Positions 19,878 to 29,283 of a stretch of DNA of 64,000 nucleotides are shown here, in pieces (within the stretch, counting starts at the first letter, position 1; every line of letters begins with the position of its first letter). Source of the stretch: Rhodocyclaceae bacterium. GTDB taxonomy: Bacteria; Pseudomonadota; Gammaproteobacteria; Burkholderiales; Rhodocyclaceae. The stretch lies in contig JAUXOM010000028.1 of assembly GCA_030682175.1 (NCBI GenBank), forward strand, positions 1 to 64,000, in the 5' to 3' direction. Position numbers and translations under genes: made by a program. The notes under the pieces are model-generated. The model was not told the origin of the DNA, made no database searches, and was given only the letters and a program-made list of their open reading frames with translations.

Positions 19878-21466
19878 GTTGTCGTCCTTGCGGGGGCGGC
19901 TGCTGCCTGGCCGTGTTGCCGGCGGGTCGCCGGAATCGCTGCGGCATGGATGCCGATCTCGTGGCGCAGGATTTCGGCAAAGCGGCCATGGTTCATGCCG
20001 GGGGCGTTATGGATCGGCCGTTGCGGATCGCTTTGCTCGGCAAGTTGCAGCGCATTGCGCAGGCTTTTCAGCCCCGCCGCACGACGCCCCAGCCGCAGCA
20101 GCAGATGGCCGAGCTGGTGGTGGGCTTCGGCAAAAGCGTGATCCAGGAACATCGCCTTGCGCAAGGCCGCCTCGGCCTGTTGCGCCTGGCCGTGTTCCAT
20201 CAGCGCCATGCCCTGAATCAGGTAGGTGTGCTTGTCGGTCGGGTTGAGCGCCAGACTTTGCTCGCAGGCCTGCAGCGCCGCTTCCAGATCGCCCAGATTG
20301 GCCAGCGCCTTCGCCCTGGCCTGCAGCAACCCAGCCGAGGTGCCAGTCGCGCTGCCGGCCTGATCGACAGCCAGCAGGGCCTCGCGCCAGCGCTCGGCGC
20401 GCAGCAGTTCCACCACGCGCGCCAGGTCCGTCGGCTCGGCGCCAGCACCCCGCGCCGGCGCCGCCAGCCCCGTGCCCAGCAGGTTCAGCGCCTCGGCCAC
20501 CGCGTCGGTGCTGATGGCTGCAGGGCGCTGCGCGGCCGTCTCGCAAGAGGGTGCAGCCACTGCCTCCGGCGCGGGCGCGGGCAGTTTTCTGAGAAAGGCG
20601 GCATCACCGAGCTGAATGCGCTGGAGCGCGTCGGCCGGCCACTCGACATGGTCGGAGGTACCGAGCAGCAGCAGCCCCTCGGGGAGCAGGGATTGCGCGA
20701 AGCGGTGCACGATCTGCCGCGCCGCCTTGCCTTCGATGTAGATCAGCACGTTGCGGCAGAGAATCAGATCGAGCGCATGGGTTTCGGTGATCAAGGAAGG
20801 GAAGGCATCCTCGGAGAGGTTGAGGTAGCTGAATTTGACCCGCTTGCGTATCGCACCATCGAGCTCATGCTCGCTGCCGACCGGCTTGAAGTACTTCGTG
20901 GCGATCGGCGCCGGCGTGGCGCGCAGCGACCAGTCGCGGTAGCGGCCGCGCAGCGCCGCCGCCAGCACGTCGGTGTTGATGTCGGTCGCCAGCAGGTGCA
21001 GCGCCCAGCGGTCGATGTCGGGCAACAGTTCGTGCAGCAGGATGGCGATGCTGTAGATCTCCTGTCCGTTCGAACAACCGGCGCTCCACACGCGAATGGC
21101 GCGATCCCCGGCCAGGCGCTTGCGCGCGATCAGCTCGGGCAGCAGTGTGTCGCGCAGCAAGTCCATCTGGGCGGCATCGCGAAAGAAATAACTCTCGCCG
21201 ACCGTGATCTGGGCCACCAGGAATTCCAGTTCGGGAGAAAACGCGGCCTTCTCCGTCAAGGCCTGCCGATAAGCTGCGGCTCCGGCGTAGCCGAAATGCG
21301 CGCAGGCTTGCGCCACGGTGTCGCGCAGGCCGCGCAACTGATGGTCGTGCAGCACGATGCCGGTGCGCTCGGTGATCAGGCGGCACAGCGCCTCCTCGCC
21401 GGCGGGGTCGAGGCTGTCACCGTGCTTGTTGCCGCTGTCAGGCGGTTCGTGTGCTGGCGTCGTCAT
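19874..21466 (-). CDS. cheR: CheR methyltransferase with TPR repeats
   Basis: 'ITVGESYFFRDAAQMDLLRDTLLPELIARK...IRVWSAGCSNGQEIYSIAILLHE...CRNVLIYI'; C-terminal TPRs. Confidence 0.92.
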   Translation of the reverse strand: MTTPAHEPPDSGNKHGDSLDPAGEEALCRLITERTGIVLHDHQLRGLRDTVAQACAHFGYAGAAAYRQALTEKAAFSPELEFLVAQITVGESYFFRDAAQMDLLRDTLLPELIARKRLAGDRAIRVWSAGCSNGQEIYSIAILLHELLPDIDRWALHLLATDINTDVLAAALRGRYRDWSLRATPAPIATKYFKPVGSEHELDGAIRKRVKFSYLNLSEDAFPSLITETHALDLILCRNVLIYIEGKAARQIVHRFAQSLLPEGLLLLGTSDHVEWPADALQRIQLGDAAFLRKLPAPAPEAVAAPSCETAAQRPAAISTDAVAEALNLLGTGLAAPARGAGAEPTDLARVVELLRAERWREALLAVDQAGSATGTSAGLLQARAKALANLGDLEAALQACEQSLALNPTDKHTYLIQGMALMEHGQAQQAEAALRKAMFLDHAFAEAHHQLGHLLLRLGRRAAGLKSLRNALQLAEQSDPQRPIHNAPGMNHGRFAEILRHEIGIHAAAIPATRRQHGQAAAAPARTTT

Positions 21467-21993
21467 GGGGTGCCCAGGCTCGCCGCGGAAAAGTCCAGTT
21501 GCATGATGCGCCGCATGTCGAGCAGCAGGGCCTGTCCGGACGCGGAATTCAAGGCGGCGATGAAGGGCGATACGGTCCCGGCGAAGGTACTTTCCATCTG
21601 CACGCTGCTGGCCGCGGCAGCTTCCGCCTGAAAGACCTCGCTCACCACGAAGCCGACCCGGGTCTGGCCGTCGTGACACAGGATGATGGGGGTATCGAGG
21701 CTGTAGGGCTCGCCGTCGGTCAAGCCCAGCCAGATGCCGAGGTCGACCAGCGCCAGGCTCTCGCCGCGGTAGTTCATCAACCCGGCCAGATAGCGCGGCC
21801 CGCCGGGAACCTGCTGTACGGCCACCAGCGGGGAAACACGTTCGACGAAGCACAGATCGATCGCGCACTGTATGTCCTGCAGCCGCAGGCGCAGCACCTG
21901 CAGTGCCACCGTCGGGGTGGCCGCGGCAGGGCTTTCGCGTCCGGGCCTGGTCCCGTCCGCCGGCGGCGATGCTTGCATTTTGGTCGATGGCAT
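21463..21993 (-). CDS. cheW: CheW-domain protein
   Basis: 'IDLCFVERVSPLVAVQQVPGGPRYLAGLMNYRGESLALVDLGIWLG'. Confidence 0.88.
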   Translation of the reverse strand: MPSTKMQASPPADGTRPGRESPAAATPTVALQVLRLRLQDIQCAIDLCFVERVSPLVAVQQVPGGPRYLAGLMNYRGESLALVDLGIWLGLTDGEPYSLDTPIILCHDGQTRVGFVVSEVFQAEAAAASSVQMESTFAGTVSPFIAALNSASGQALLLDMRRIMQLDFSAASLGTP

Positions 21994-21997
21994 TGTT

Positions 21998-23110
21998 TTA
22001 CCCGATCATGCAGCTTGAATACTTATCCCGTGCCCAGGCGATCGTGCCGGCCTCCTCGATGGCGCCGAATATTTTCTGGTCGAGATTCGCACGCCTGTCG
22101 GTGGGTAGCTGCAAGGCTTCAGGTCGCGTCTTCAGGATGTCGAGGAATGCCGCAATCAGTTCGCGATCGCGCAAATCCTTGTCGGCCTCTTCCTGCAGTG
22201 TAGCGATGATTCTGTCGCGCGACCAGGCCGGCTTGTAGGGCCGCTCCGACGCCAGCGCATCGTAGATATCGACGATCTGGAAGACGCGCGCCAGCAGTGG
22301 AATGTCCTGGCCCGCCAGACCATGAGGATAGCCGCTGCCATCCCATTTTTCATGGTGGTGGAGGACGATATCCACCGTCTTGCGCATGGTCTTCAAGGGG
22401 CTGCACAGGGCCGCGCCAATCTCGGCATGCTTTTTCATGATTACCCACTCGTCGACGGTGAGCGGTCCCTTCTTGCCCAGGATCGAGTCGGGGATGCCGA
22501 GTTTGCCGATGTCATGCAGCACGCCGCCCTTGCGCAGGGCTTCGAGGTCGTCGTGGGGGAGTCCGAGTGCGCGCCCGAAGACCACGCTGACATGGGCCAG
22601 GCGGTCGCAATGATCGCCGGTGTTTTCATCCTTGGCCTCGACCATGCGCGCCAGCGCGAACAGCACCGATTCCGCTTCGTCGAGGTGGTCGAGCGCCCGC
22701 TTGTGTTCGGCGGCGGCACGCAGCCGGGCCATCAGCTCCCGCCGTTCGAAGGGCTTGATGATGTAGTCGGTCGCACCGGCATCCAGCCCGCGCACGATGT
22801 CCTCGGGAGCCTCCTGTGTCGTCAGCATCACCACCGGCAGCAGCCGGAGAGGTTCATCGGCACGGATCCGGCGGCAGGTTTCGATGCCACCGATACCCGG
22901 CATGTTCACGTCGAGCAGCACCACGTCCACGGCTTCCCTGGCCAGCAGCTCCAGCGCCTGCTCGCCACTGACTGCCTCGCTGACCCGGTAAGCGTCACCC
23001 GCCAGGGTGGCCCGCACCAGCATGCGATTGGTGGCCATGTCATCGACGACCAGCACCCGGTACGGGGCCGCGTCTCGCCACGGCGCAATGCCGCTATGCT
23101 CAGTAACCAT
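21998..23110 (-). CDS. REC-HD-GYP c-di-GMP phosphodiesterase-type response regulator
   Basis: 'VLVVDDMATNRMLVRATL', 'GGVLHDIGKLGIPD', 'HAEIGAALCSPL', 'HHEKWDGSGYPHGLAG'. Confidence 0.93.
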   Translation of the reverse strand: MVTEHSGIAPWRDAAPYRVLVVDDMATNRMLVRATLAGDAYRVSEAVSGEQALELLAREAVDVVLLDVNMPGIGGIETCRRIRADEPLRLLPVVMLTTQEAPEDIVRGLDAGATDYIIKPFERRELMARLRAAAEHKRALDHLDEAESVLFALARMVEAKDENTGDHCDRLAHVSVVFGRALGLPHDDLEALRKGGVLHDIGKLGIPDSILGKKGPLTVDEWVIMKKHAEIGAALCSPLKTMRKTVDIVLHHHEKWDGSGYPHGLAGQDIPLLARVFQIVDIYDALASERPYKPAWSRDRIIATLQEEADKDLRDRELIAAFLDILKTRPEALQLPTDRRANLDQKIFGAIEEAGTIAWARDKYSSCMIG

Positions 23111-23150
23111 TGCTGCGCCTTTCATCTCATACCTGTGCAACAACCTTGCG

Positions 23151-23564
23151 CTACCCGGCAGCCGCGCGCAGGCCGTCCGGCCGGCCTTGACCACCCGCCG
23201 GAAAGGTCGCGGCGAGGAACGCCGGCAGCTGCGACACCAGATCGTCCTTGGCCAGGAAGCCATCCGCCCCGGCCCGGTGCGCGCCCTGCCGATAGATCGA
23301 CCCATTGTGCAGCGTCAGGATCAACACCTTCGGTGCGCTGGCCGACTGCTTGATCTGCTGCGTCGCGGCCAGGCCGCCCATGCCGGGCATCGCCAGGTCC
23401 ATGACGATCAGGTCCGGGGCCAACGCCGTTACCAGCTCGACCGCCTGCTCGCCGCAACTGGCGCGGCCAACCACGTTGACGTTGTCCAGACTCGCGAAGA
23501 AATACTTCGAGGCCCGGGCAAAGGCCGGGCTGTCATCAACCAGCAATACGCGAATCGGAAACAT
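23151..23564 (-). CDS. NarL-type receiver-only response regulator
   Basis: 'MFPIRVLLVDDSPAFARASKYFF...LIVMDLAMPGMGGLAATQQIK'; no HTH. Confidence 0.85.
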   Translation of the reverse strand: MFPIRVLLVDDSPAFARASKYFFASLDNVNVVGRASCGEQAVELVTALAPDLIVMDLAMPGMGGLAATQQIKQSASAPKVLILTLHNGSIYRQGAHRAGADGFLAKDDLVSQLPAFLAATFPAGGQGRPDGLRAAAG

Positions 23565-23640
23565 GGTGACCTCCTGCAGTGATAACCGGTACCGGTCAGG
23601 TCTATGACTTGAGCGATAGCGCGAATGGTGCCTGCCTGAC

Positions 23641-23804
23641 GCGGCACGGTCTATCGGGGGAAACGGTAAATGGCCTGCCAAATACCCTAGGGAAGTGCTG
23701 AACAAGTCCAGATTAGTCATTCCGACGCAAGCCGGAATCCAGTGCTTTCAAACACCTGGACACCGGCCTGCGCCGGTGTGACGGACTTATTTGGCGTTTC
23801 CCCA
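23641..23804. repeat. MITE-like palindromic repeat, copy 2
   Basis: 'CTATCGGGGGAAACGGTAAATGGCCTGCCAAATACCCTAGGGAAGTGCTGAACAAGTCC...CACCGGCCTGCGCCGGTGTGACGGACTTATTTGGCGTTTCCCC'; same orientation as copy 3. Confidence 0.85.
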
Positions 23805-23887
23805 GGAATGTGGTGAACAAATGTCCCTTTGTCATGAACACCGGTGTCGTTGAATAGCGGCATGAATCCGCAAAGCCCCCGTTAAGC

Positions 23888-25069
23888 TCAGCCGGCACTG
23901 CCCAACGCCAGCCGCAGCTTGTCAATCAGCGCAGCTGCTTTGACCGGTTTCACCACGAAATCCCTGGCGCCAGCCTTCAGGCTGTCGACCACGAGCTGTT
24001 TTTCGCCCTGGCCGGTGATCATGATGACCGGCACCGTGGCGAATTGGGGCAGGGCCTTCAGCCGCTGCGTCGTTTCCAGCCCATCCATCTGCGGCATCAT
24101 CATGTCCATCAGGATGACATCGGGGTGCATTTTGCGCAGCAGGCTCAGCGCCTCGATGCCATTGCTGGCGAACACCAGCTGATAGTTTTGCGCTGCGAGT
24201 ATCTGCGCAATGATCTGTTGCTGGAGTTCGTCGTCATCCACCACCAGCACCGTCGCCGGAGTGCGTTCCGCCATGCTGGCGTTCAGGGCGCTGAGTGATT
24301 CCATTTGCGGCGCGCAGGCTTGCTTGAATTTCTCAGCCCATTGCGCGGCCGGACGGGCGAATTCGCTTGCGGCGCGAAACATCTGTTGAATCTCATCCCG
24401 CTTGATGCGGCCGATCTCTTGTTGCAGCGCATCGGCATTCCTGACCTCGACCGCGCCAGGCAGCTCACCCTGGATGAGCCGACGGGAAAATCCATCCAGC
24501 GCCGCGCCGACTTGCTGTTCGGCCCGGGCGACGCCTCGCCTGGCCGAATCGATGTGCTGGCTGCCTTCCGCAACTTGTCGATCCAGCGTCGCCTGCAGTT
24601 CCGCCAGCAATCGGGCCTGCGCGGCAAACTCGGCCGCCGCGGGCGCGCCGGATTTGTGGGCGGCCATTTCGCGTAGCGCGCAGTGAATTGACATCGGCAG
24701 CCGCGACATGTCAAAGGTCATCGGCCAGAACAGAACGTAGTCGTCGAACAGATCCTTCCGGCACAACTGGTAAACCTGCTTCAGCTCATCCTTGCTGCAC
24801 AGAATCACGGTGCGGTGGGGATGTTCGTGTACCACCGGGCAATGGCGGTGCAAACCCAGGTAAAAACGCTCCGACTTCTCCAAGGTATTGAATGCCAGTA
24901 CCAGCACATCGGGACGGTGCTGTTCGAAGTCCTGCACCGCACTATCCGGATTGGCGGAAATGAAGATGTGGTCGAATTCATCCTGCAGGCTTTTTTTCAC
25001 CAGATTCGCATCGGTAGCCAGATCGGTGGCGATGAGGATCTTGGCGGCCATTGGGTTCGGTGTCGTCAT
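23888..25069 (-). CDS. Response regulator: N-terminal pseudo-receiver, helical middle region, C-terminal REC
   Basis: C-terminal 'TVLVVDDDELQQQIIAQIL...VILMDMMMPQMDGLETTQRLK'; N-terminal receiver-like 'AKILIATDLATDANLVKKSLQDEFDH..PDVLVLAF'. Confidence 0.8.
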   Translation of the reverse strand: MTTPNPMAAKILIATDLATDANLVKKSLQDEFDHIFISANPDSAVQDFEQHRPDVLVLAFNTLEKSERFYLGLHRHCPVVHEHPHRTVILCSKDELKQVYQLCRKDLFDDYVLFWPMTFDMSRLPMSIHCALREMAAHKSGAPAAAEFAAQARLLAELQATLDRQVAEGSQHIDSARRGVARAEQQVGAALDGFSRRLIQGELPGAVEVRNADALQQEIGRIKRDEIQQMFRAASEFARPAAQWAEKFKQACAPQMESLSALNASMAERTPATVLVVDDDELQQQIIAQILAAQNYQLVFASNGIEALSLLRKMHPDVILMDMMMPQMDGLETTQRLKALPQFATVPVIMITGQGEKQLVVDSLKAGARDFVVKPVKAAALIDKLRLALGSAG

Positions 25070-26271
25070 GCTTCCTCCGCTATCCGCGCCGGCCAGGCCT
25101 CGATCCAGCCGGGCAGATCGGCGGCGGGCATGGGACGGGCGATGAAATAACCCTGGGCGGTGTCGCACCCCGTCTGGCGCAGAAAATCCCAGTCGGCGCG
25201 ATCTTCAATACCCTCCGCCACGGTCTCTATCTTGAGTCGCTGCGCCAGATCGAGGCTGGCATTGAACATGGTTCGCAAAGTCTGGTCGGCCCAGGCGCGG
25301 TGCGAGAAGCTCTGGTCGATCTTGAGTTCGTCGAAGGGGATGTCGCACAACTGGGCGAGCGAGGAGTGGCCGGTGCCAAAATCGTCGATCGACAGGCGGA
25401 AGCGTTTCAGCCGCAGGCGCGTCAGGATTTCCAGCGGCGCGCGCGCGTCCTTCATCAGGCGGCTTTCCGTCACCTCCAGCACCAGATCCTGCGGCGCGAT
25501 GCCGCTTGCCGCCGCTTGCGTGGCGACGTAATCGGCAAAATCCAGCGTCGCCAGATTATCCATCGACACATTCACCGCGATCTTCAGGAAAATCCCCGCA
25601 TCCTGCCAGCGCCTGGCCTGCGCCAGCGCGCTGCTCAATACGACGCGCGTCAGGTCGTCGATCAGGCCGCTCGCTTCCGCCAGGTCGATGAACTGGTCGG
25701 GAAACACCATGCCGTCGGCGGGATGTTGCCAGCGCACCAGGGTTTCCACGCCGACCACCGCCCCGTCGGCGACGGCCACCTTGGGCTGGTAGTAATTGAC
25801 CAATTCACCGTTGGCGATGGCGGCACGCAGCTCGTCGGCCGCATAGGCCTTTTTTGCCGCACGTGGCCGACCCGGGGCCGCCGGCGACCAGGCGCTCAAC
25901 AGCGCGGCCAGATCGCCCGGCTGGACCGGTTTCGGCAGGTGGCCCAGAATATTGATCTTGTGCGCCCGCACCAGCTTTTCCACGGCCTGCCGCATGCGCT
26001 CATCCTCGCCGCTGATCAGGATCAGGCTGCCGGTATAGCGCCGCTCGACCAGATGGCGAACGAATTCGATGCCATCCATCTCCGGCATGTTCAGATCGAG
26101 GAGAATCAGCACCGGCCGTCCGGCCGGATCATCGAGGCTGGACAGCGCGGCTTTCCCGCTATCGAACTTGCTGACAGCGTGGTACCCCAGGTTTGCCAGT
26201 TGCCGTTCGAGCAGCATGCAGGCCAGGGGATCGTCATCGAGCAGGAGTATTTGACTGTTGGTGTTGTCCAT
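25066..26271 (-). CDS. REC-EAL domain c-di-GMP phosphodiesterase
   Basis: 'ILLLDDDPLACMLLERQLANLGY', 'VVGVETLVRWQHPADGMV', 'LSIDDFGTGHSSLAQL', 'KIDQSF', 'AEGIED'. Confidence 0.9.
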   Translation of the reverse strand: MDNTNSQILLLDDDPLACMLLERQLANLGYHAVSKFDSGKAALSSLDDPAGRPVLILLDLNMPEMDGIEFVRHLVERRYTGSLILISGEDERMRQAVEKLVRAHKINILGHLPKPVQPGDLAALLSAWSPAAPGRPRAAKKAYAADELRAAIANGELVNYYQPKVAVADGAVVGVETLVRWQHPADGMVFPDQFIDLAEASGLIDDLTRVVLSSALAQARRWQDAGIFLKIAVNVSMDNLATLDFADYVATQAAASGIAPQDLVLEVTESRLMKDARAPLEILTRLRLKRFRLSIDDFGTGHSSLAQLCDIPFDELKIDQSFSHRAWADQTLRTMFNASLDLAQRLKIETVAEGIEDRADWDFLRQTGCDTAQGYFIARPMPAADLPGWIEAWPARIAEEA

Positions 26272-26301
26272 GAATGTCGCTCGGTATGTATTTGTCCGGA
26301 A

Positions 26302-29283
26302 TCACGCCAGCAAGGAATCAAGCTGATCGAACACGGCGTGCAACTCGGCCGCGAAGCGCGGGCGCAGGTCGTTCAAGGTTTCACGCTGCCCGGCTTTGCC
26401 CGCCTGCTCCATGGCTGCGCACAACTCGCCCAGCGCCAGCGCGCCGAACGAGCGCGCCGAGGATTTCAATTTGTGCGCCAGCGCTGCTGCCTGCGCCGAC
26501 TGACCGGCGTCGATCGCAATCGTGATTTCGCTGGCGATTCCAAGGGCGCTGGCGCGAAAACTGCGCAAGAACTTGTCGATCACGGCCGGGTCGTCGCCGA
26601 CCAGCTGTTCGAGAACGCTCACATCGAGATGAAGGGCCGCTGGTGTGCTGGCGCCCGCCGCTTCTGGCCTTGCTGCCGCTGGCAGCGCTGCCTCCGGCAT
26701 CGGCAAGGCCACCGGGGGCAGCCATTTTTCCAGCGTCGCCTTGAGATTCACCAGTTGCACCGGCTTGCTCAGGTAGTCGTCCATGCCGACTTCGCGGCAG
26801 CGCTGCGCCTCGCCCTTGAGGGCATTGGCTGTGAGGGCAATGATCGGGAGACGGCGCTGGCCGGACAGCGCGGACTCGGCGGCGCGAATCGCTGCGGTCA
26901 ATTGATAGCCGTCCATCTCCGGCATGTGCAGGTCGCTCAGCAGCAGGGCGTAATCACCGCTGTGCCAGCGCGCCAAAGCGGCGCGGCCATCGACGGCGAC
27001 GTCCGCCGTCAGGCCGAGCAGTTTGAGTTGTTGCAGGATCACTTCCTGGTTGGTCTCGTTGTCTTCGGCGACCAGGATCAGCCGGCCTTGTTCGATGGCC
27101 TGCTCGCGGGTCGGCGGCGCGGGCTTGTCCCTGGACTCTGCCGGCAGTTCCGCCCGGGTGTCACTCTCGATGCGGCCGGCGGCGAGCGCGACGGCCTGCA
27201 GGAAGGTCAGCCGGTGCATGGCTTCGGCATCCAGCGTGACGACATCCGTTCTGAGCCGCGGCTTGCGACGCCGGCCCCGCTCGATGACCACCAGGTCGGA
27301 GGTGCCCGCGGCCGTTTCGTGTGCGATGGTGACGAAGTGGGCGTCGAGGCCGGCGCGGGCACGGCAGGCGGCGTGCAGTTCGTCGAGCGGCGGGCGCCCG
27401 GCGGGCGCATCGACGACGAAGACCCACGGGCCGGGCGGAAGGCCGGCGATCAATGGCCGGGCCGCGGCCAGATCGGGAGCGCGCTCGACCCGCGCGCCGG
27501 CGTGCGCCAGATAGGCGGCGAGATCATCGGCCAGGCTGCCTGCGCCGCCCAGCACCAGGCAGGACAGCCCGGCGACATCGACATCGGCTGCGGGCGCGGG
27601 TGTTGTAGCGGCTTGCTCGGGTGCCAGCGCAAACGGCAGGCGCACGCTGAAGGTGGCGCCTTGCCCCGGGGCACTGTGTACCGCAATCTCGCCGCCCATC
27701 AACTCCACCAGCTGGCGCGATATCGCCAGCCCCAGCCCGGTGCCGCCGAAGCGCCGCGTGGTCGAGCTGTCGGCCTGGCTGAACGAGGTGAACAGCCTGG
27801 CCTGGGTGGCCGCGTCCATGCCGATGCCGTTATCGCTCACCTGCAAGCTCACCGCCGTCTCGCCAGCGCCGACTTTCTCCAGTACCGCACGCACCCTGAC
27901 GCACCCGGGTCGCCCCGGGTCAGCGGAAAACTTGATCGCGTTGTTGGTGAGGTTGAGCAGCACCTGGCGCAGCCGCGTCGCGTCGCCCAGCACGACTTTG
28001 GGCAAGGCCGGGTCGGTGAACAGCGTCAGCTCGACGCCTTTCCTGTGAGCCAACTGGTCGAGCAGGTCGCAGACATCTTCCACCAGCGTGGCGATGTCCA
28101 GGGGCGCGTGCTCGATCTCCAGCTTGCCGGCCTCGATCTTGGAGAAGTCGAGGATGTCGTCGATGATGCCGAGCAGCGCGAGCGCCGAGCCGCGGATCAG
28201 CTCGACCATGCCCACCTGGTCGCTGCGGAGGCTGGTCTGGGCCAGCACGTCGACCATGCCGATGACGCCGTTCATCGGCGTGCGGATCTCGTGACTCATC
28301 GCGGCAAGAAAAGCCGACTTGGCCTGACTGGCCTGCTCGGCCTCCTGTCGCGCGCGTTCCAGTTCCTGGGTGCGTGCCGCCACCCGCGACTCCAGATCCT
28401 CGTTGGCCCGCTGCAGAGCCAGTTCGGCCTGCTTGCGTGCGCTGATATCGACATGGGCGATCACCGCATAGGCCGCATCCTTGACCACAAAACGGCTGCC
28501 GCGGCAGGTAAACCAGCGCTCCTGCTGGGGAGAGTGGCAGGGATACTCAAAACTGCCTTCCGTCCGTTGCCCGCCCAGCAGGTCCTCGATCAGCCTGGTG
28601 GCTGCGGATGCACTCTCGTCACCCGCAGCCTGGACTTGTTGACAGGTACCCAGATAGCTCGCACCTTCGCTGCACGCCGCCGCGGGCAGGCCGTTCTGTT
28701 GGGCAAACTTTCGCCATTGGATGTTGGTCAGCATGATGCGCCCGCTGCTGTCCAGCACGGCGATATGGGCGGGCAAGGCATCGAGCGTGGCACGGGTGAA
28801 CAGGTTCGCTTCGGCCTGCCTGGCCAGGACCTGCTCGCGTGCCCGGGCGATGCCGGCCTGGTGCTGCTGCACGGCGGCGCGCAGGCGGGCGATCAGTATC
28901 CTGCGGTCGAAGGGCTTGGTGACGTAGTCGGTCGCGCCGGCATCCAGCCCGCGCAACAGGTCGTCCGTCGAATCCTGCGTCGTCAGCATGATCACCGGCA
29001 GCAACCGGAGAGATTCGTCGGCACGAATCCGGCGGCAGGTTTCGATGCCGTCGATGCCCGGCATGTTCACATCCAGCAGCACCACGTCCACGACTTCTTT
29101 GGCCAGCAGCTCCAGCGCCTGCTCGCCACTGGCCGCCTCGCTGACCTGGTATGCGTCACCCGCCAGGGTGGCCCGCACCAGCATGCGGTTGGTCGCCATG
29201 TCATCGACGACCAGCACCCGGCACGGGGCCGCTTCGTCGTCGGCCATGGCAAGGGGCGCAAGCTCAAGATCTTTTGGGCTCAA
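26302..29283 (-). CDS. Hybrid histidine kinase REC-PAS-HisKA-HATPase-REC-HPt
   Basis: HisKA 'FLAAMSHEIRTPMNGVIGMVDVL', HATPase '[19 protein letters not shown]', REC 'ALLLSDLHMPEMDGYQL', HPt 'ALAHKLKSSARSFGALALGELC'. Confidence 0.93.
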   Translation of the reverse strand: MSPKDLELAPLAMADDEAAPCRVLVVDDMATNRMLVRATLAGDAYQVSEAASGEQALELLAKEVVDVVLLDVNMPGIDGIETCRRIRADESLRLLPVIMLTTQDSTDDLLRGLDAGATDYVTKPFDRRILIARLRAAVQQHQAGIARAREQVLARQAEANLFTRATLDALPAHIAVLDSSGRIMLTNIQWRKFAQQNGLPAAACSEGASYLGTCQQVQAAGDESASAATRLIEDLLGGQRTEGSFEYPCHSPQQERWFTCRGSRFVVKDAAYAVIAHVDISARKQAELALQRANEDLESRVAARTQELERARQEAEQASQAKSAFLAAMSHEIRTPMNGVIGMVDVLAQTSLRSDQVGMVELIRGSALALLGIIDDILDFSKIEAGKLEIEHAPLDIATLVEDVCDLLDQLAHRKGVELTLFTDPALPKVVLGDATRLRQVLLNLTNNAIKFSADPGRPGCVRVRAVLEKVGAGETAVSLQVSDNGIGMDAATQARLFTSFSQADSSTTRRFGGTGLGLAISRQLVELMGGEIAVHSAPGQGATFSVRLPFALAPEQAATTPAPAADVDVAGLSCLVLGGAGSLADDLAAYLAHAGARVERAPDLAAARPLIAGLPPGPWVFVVDAPAGRPPLDELHAACRARAGLDAHFVTIAHETAAGTSDLVVIERGRRRKPRLRTDVVTLDAEAMHRLTFLQAVALAAGRIESDTRAELPAESRDKPAPPTREQAIEQGRLILVAEDNETNQEVILQQLKLLGLTADVAVDGRAALARWHSGDYALLLSDLHMPEMDGYQLTAAIRAAESALSGQRRLPIIALTANALKGEAQRCREVGMDDYLSKPVQLVNLKATLEKWLPPVALPMPEAALPAAARPEAAGASTPAALHLDVSVLEQLVGDDPAVIDKFLRSFRASALGIASEITIAIDAGQSAQAAALAHKLKSSARSFGALALGELCAAMEQAGKAGQRETLNDLRPRFAAELHAVFDQLDSLLA

